64,000 nt of DNA from Prorocentrum cordatum (lineage: Eukaryota > Sar > Dinophyceae > Prorocentrales > Prorocentraceae): assembly GCA_963575745.1 (NCBI GenBank), contig CAUYUJ010004736.1:487188-551187 (forward strand), read 5' to 3'. The position numbers were made by a program, and so were the translations under genes. The number at the start of each line of letters is the position of its first letter. The first letter of the stretch is position 1. Of the stretch, positions 61,506 to 64,000 are shown one piece after another. The notes under the pieces are model-generated. The model was not told the origin of the DNA and did no database searches. It saw nothing but the letters and a program-made list of their open reading frames with translations.

Positions 61506-61672
61506 GGCGGCGCGCAGAGGGGGGCAGGGGGAGGGGGGAAGGCTTCTTAGAAGGAGGCTGCTTCTTAGAAGCCGCGGGCCTTGCATTTAGAGACAAGGCC
61601 CGCGCCTTCTGAGAAGCAGGGGTGCTTCTAAGAAGCCTTCTCCCCTCGCCCTGCCCCCCTCTGCGCGCCGCC
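61506..61672. repeat. 167-bp palindromic foldback
   Basis: GGCGGCGCGCAGAGGGGGGC left, GCCCCCCTCTGCGCGCCGCC right. Inside are GAAGGCTTCTTAGAAG and GCGGGCCTTG with complements. Arms pair along most of the element. Related to 21832-21990. Confidence 0.87.
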
Positions 61673-61894
61673 AAAAACCATGGGAGCCGTGTAGATGTCT
61701 CGCAGTTCCGTCTTTGGCGTCGATTCAGCGTCGACTAGCGTCTGGGAGTCAATGAGATAGCGCCGAGTTAGCGTCGGCTAGCGTGGATCTGCGTTCACTC
61801 AGTGTCGATTTAGCGTCGATTTAGCGTCGACTAGTGTCGATTCGCAAGAGCCGACAAAATGGTATGGGAGGCTCCCACGAATTGCCACCGAACC
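61673..61894 (+). repeat. F7 repeat, uninterrupted copy
   Basis: GGCGTCGATTCAGCGTCGAC, TTAGCGTCGATTTAGCGTCG, GGTATGGGAGGCTCCCACGA and TTGCCACCGAA (61713-61890) match 3380-3720 without the F1 insertion. Confidence 0.72.
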
Positions 61895-62119
61895 TGGCGC
61901 CGTGAAGAAATCACGACGGGAGGTTTTCAGCAACGTTCGGCCTCTCGGGACCCTCACCAGGCCTCGGGATCGCCAAAAAATGGTCCCCTGCAAGGGGTCC
62001 AGATTTCTGCGGGGCCCACGTCATGAGAAAGATCACGACGTCAGGGGGTCTGGGAGCGGGCCTCCGGGGACGACGGACGGATTGGCTCGATTCAGTCCCT
62101 GCCTTCCCCCTGCCTTTGT
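61895..62119 (-). repeat. F5 repeat (reverse), long copy
   Basis: GAAATCACGACGGGAGGTTT, CCTCACCAGGCCTCGGGATC, GCAAGGGGTCCAG and a second CACGACGTC...GGTCTGGG unit. Confidence 0.75.
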
Positions 62120-62178
62120 GGGCCTCCTAGATGGGTCTCCTTCGACCCCACCTGCTCGGACCCCATCCAGGAGGCCTC
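62120..62178. mobile_element. F2 foldback element, minimal (ends only)
   Basis: GGGCCTCCTAGATGGGTCTC joined to CCTGCTCGGACCCCATCCAG then GAGGCCT. The GCATCGCCGATG core is missing, as after internal deletion. Confidence 0.72.
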
Positions 62179-62442
62179 TATTTGTGGGCCTCCAGAGGGC
62201 CGTCTCAATCGGCGGTGCCGACTTGTTCCAGGACCCAAAGATCCGACGTTGGGGGGGGGGAAGCCCGAGCGATGGCCAGCAGGGGCGGGCTTGACATCCC
62301 GAGTCGCTCTTCTTCGACGGGCGCCCGGAGCCTGCTGCCGAAGCCCCCCAGAGAGGTAGGAGATCTCATCTCGGCCGTGCCGGCTTGTGCGAGCCGCTGG
62401 GCCCAAAGATCCGACGCTGTGACGGGGGGGGGGGGGGGGGGG
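62179..62442. repeat. Duplicated CCCAAAGATCCGACG segment
   Basis: A ~190-base offset duplication: CGGCGGTGCCGACTTGT...CCCAAAGATCCGACGTT and CGGCCGTGCCGGCTTGT...CCCAAAGATCCGACGCT, each followed by a run of G. Confidence 0.7.
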
Positions 62443-62614
62443 GAACATCGCGAAATGTCATGTCACGACCAGAGCCCTAGAGACCCCGACTTTCTGCTGC
62501 ACCTTTCGGGCCGGTCGATCCGTGATGGTCCCGGGGGGCCCGAGACCAGGCGAGCTCGCCGGGTGCGGAGAAGCAGCGGCCGGATCTATCTCAGGGGATG
62601 ACAATGCGGGGTCC
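62443..62614 (+). repeat. F14 repeat, copy 4
   Basis: CATGTCACGACCAGAGCCCT, ACTTTCTGCTGCACCTTTCG and GGTCGATCCGTGATGGTCCC (62443-62553); flank unassigned. Confidence 0.75.
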
Positions 62615-62711
62615 CTAGAAGCACTGGCCCTGCTCCCAGGGCCAGTTTTTCATTCCGAGTTGTTCTTTGACGGTCCTGTTCGGACGAACGCGGGGACTTC
62701 CTAAGGGGATT
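62615..62711 (+). repeat. F5 repeat, truncated
   Basis: CCAGGGCCAGTTTTTCATTC, CGAGTTGTTCTTTGACGGTC; stops before the GAGGGCCCCCAG half. Confidence 0.65.
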
Positions 62712-62883
62712 CGGGGGTTCCAAGTGGCTGCTTTTGCAGGCGTTGCAGGTGCCCGAAGTGGCTGACGGGGAGCAGAGATCTGGGCTAAGCGGGCGGAGCC
62801 CACTCGCCAGAGTTAAGCCAGGTTCGGCCACAGAATCACCCACCTTCACCTCCACTTGTAACCCTCGCATCCTCTTAGCATCC
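62712..62883. mobile_element. F4 inverted-repeat element, copy 4
   Basis: CCAAGTGGCTGC...GCGTTGCAGGTGCCCG left; CACCCACCTTCACCTCCACT and TTGTAACC right; GAGATCTGGGCTAAGCGGGC in the middle. Confidence 0.68.
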
Positions 62884-63044
62884 CGACCCTTTCCCCAGGG
62901 TCGGTTTTTCATCGCGAGTCGTTCTGTTGACGGTCAGGGGGCCCTGGGAGGGCCCCAGGAGGCCGCAAACGGCCAAAAACCTGCCGTCGTGACTTTCTGT
63001 CGCGACGCGAGAGGGTCTGGATGTCTTTGTTGGGACAAGGCCGT
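62884..63044 (+). repeat. F5 repeat, full copy
   Basis: CCTTTCCCCAGGGTCGGTTT, GAGTCGTTCTGTTGACGGTC, GGAGGGCCCCAGGAGGCCGC and CTGCCGTCGTGACTTTCTGT then GACGCGAGAGGGTCTGG. Confidence 0.82.
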
Positions 63045-63378
63045 CCGCCCGAAGTCCGGGCCTGCCAGGGGTCGCGGCGGCGCCGGCGGTGCGGCCGGGC
63101 CTGGCGCAGCGCGTGAGCCCGGCGTGGCAGGACGTCGACGCGGCGGGGCGGGGCCCAGCCCGGAGGGCCCCGAGGGGGCGAAGGCGGAGGACATCTCTTC
63201 CCCCTCCCTTTTTTATGTTCCCTGCCTGCCCGAGCCCCTGAGCCTGCACACTTTACCCTCTGCCGCCCTAGAAGATTCCCGGAGGCCCCAGGAGCCCCCC
63301 CCTGAGGCCCAGAAAGCACTCAAAGACACCAAATGCGTCGGCCCTCGATCAACTGGTGAAAAAATCAGCAGAAACATT
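63045..63378 (+). other. Possible exon, then unassigned
   Basis: 63060-63190 is GC-rich; the frame LPGVAAAPAVRPGLAQRVSP then AWQDVDAAGRGPARRAPRGR looks protein-like but has no domain. 63190-63378 is unassigned. Confidence 0.25.
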
Positions 63379-63527
63379 AACTTTCTGAGGTCCGCGCGGA
63401 TTTCTTGGGTCGGCGCTGGGCCCCCCTCCCCGGCACACGGAACGCCCGCCAGGGCCGGCGCCGGAGGCGCCGCCGGAGGGCCCAGCGCCGATGCAAGAAG
63501 TCTGCGCGGGCCTCCGAAGGGTAAGTT
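63379..63527. mobile_element. F3 foldback element, copy 4
   Basis: AACTTTCTGAGGTCCGCGCG to the complement CGCGGGCCTCCGAAGGGTAA; GGCGCCGGAGGCGCC in the loop. Confidence 0.8.
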
Positions 63528-63571
63528 TTCGTCCCCCTCTGACCCTGACCTTCCAGAGTGCTGAGAAATAG

Positions 63572-64000
63572 CACTCCAGACCTTGCAGGTCTATCTGGAC
63601 TGCCTCAAACCTCGACGGGAAGTGGGACGTCGACATCCTGGTGTTGTTTTCTAGCCCTCCTGGAAGGTCAGGGGAACGAGGGGAGGGCCCCCTCGTCCAG
63701 GGCGGGCGCCCAGAGCAGGACGCAGAGGACGGCGGGCGGGCCGGCGGGGGGTGCCCCGCAGGCGGCGAGGAGGAGGAGGAGGAGGAGGAGGAGGAGGAGG
63801 AGGCGGAGGCGGAGGCGGAGGCGGAGGCAGAGGCTGAGGAGGAGGAGGAGGAGGAGGAGGACGAGGAGGAGGAGGAGGAGGAGGAGAGATCCCTCCGCCC
63901 TGTTGTCCTCTTAAGCCCCTTGAGGGTGTCGGGGCCCTCCGGTCCAGCCGCGGACCCGCTGCAGCTCGCAGCCGCCCGGGCGGCGTCGTTCGGCATGCTG
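63572..64000 (+). CDS. Partial exon of an acidic protein, runs off the edge
   Basis: One frame is open from the TAG at 63569 to the window end (143 codons, no ATG before the last codons). It reads SIWTASNLDGKWDVDILVLF, GGRPEQDAEDGGRAGGGCPA, a ~35-residue Glu/Ala run from the GGA array, then ADPLQLAAARAASFGML. The last part looks truly coding; the Glu run may be intronic microsatellite instead. A CTTGCAG acceptor precedes 63586. Product unknown. Confidence 0.35.

Overview
The window reads as nuclear DNA of a dinoflagellate. The best evidence is a 21-of-22 match to the dinoflagellate spliced-leader exon at 16336-16357. Supporting signs are high GC, very long GGA/TCC, GAC/GTC and ATC arrays, a coding region broken by repeat-filled introns, and a decayed EEP-RT-RNase H retrotransposon. 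The species cannot be fixed from the sequence. Position 8901-9000 is a 100-base assembly gap.

Genes are sparse. (1) An intronless 449-codon secreted protein of unknown function lies at 17234-18583; I recall similar proteins from bacteria. (2) A 2-oxoglutarate/Fe(II) oxygenase gene is spread over about 6.8 kb (41029-47793) in at least five exon-like pieces on the + strand, with the HxD, distal H and Arg motifs on separate exons. (3) A frameshifted non-LTR retrotransposon fills 50428-56518, with an intact RNase H domain. Several GC-rich stretches (11.1, 19.5, 23.1, 58.2, 61.1 and 63.6 kb) could be single exons of genes I cannot name. No tRNA, rRNA or CRISPR array was found.

Most of the rest is repeats. 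I use these family labels. F1: TAAGTCGGG inverted-repeat element with 8-9 bp target duplications. F2: GATGGGGTC foldback with GCATCGCCGATG core. F3: TCCGCGCGG foldback. F4: CTTGGATGA inverted-repeat element. F5: short dispersed repeat containing TTGACGGTCC. F6: GAGAAGG inverted-repeat element. F7: GCGTCGATTAGCG repeat. F8: ~0.8 kb repeat with a tandem ~80-bp core, bounded by GGA arrays. F9: AGGTCTGCCGTAGC repeat. F10: GACCCCCAATCGCC repeat. F11: GGTGGACAG inverted-repeat element. F12: ACACG-rich repeat. F13: CATCGCTCGGACG inverted-repeat element. F14: GATCGATCCGTGAGG repeat. F15: AAGTGCCCC inverted-repeat element. F16: AAATATGGGAA repeat. F17: GGGCCTCTTGG short-period satellite. F18: TTGCCGCGGTGCCGG repeat. 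F19: 182-183 bp inverted-repeat element that behaves like an introner. F20: CGATCCGATTCGAT repeat. F21: GGTATCATGG repeat.

Layout: 0-16 kb, repeats and microsatellites around the gap; 16.3-18.6 kb, spliced-leader hairpin and the secreted-protein gene; 19-29 kb, foldbacks and possible exons; 29.35-32.93 kb, a compound satellite block; 33-38 kb, foldbacks; 37.6-40.35 kb, two coding-phase minisatellites; 41-47.8 kb, the oxygenase gene with repeat-packed introns; 48-50.4 kb, foldbacks and microsatellites; 50.4-56.5 kb, the retrotransposon; 56.5-64 kb, tandem repeats, foldbacks and a partial Glu-rich exon at the right edge.

The most interesting biology is how the short inverted-repeat elements relate to gene structure. 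They sit inside the introns, one carries splice signals in its own ends, one family has clear target duplications and a long cargo-bearing member, and a spliced-leader relic sits in the tip of a long hairpin.
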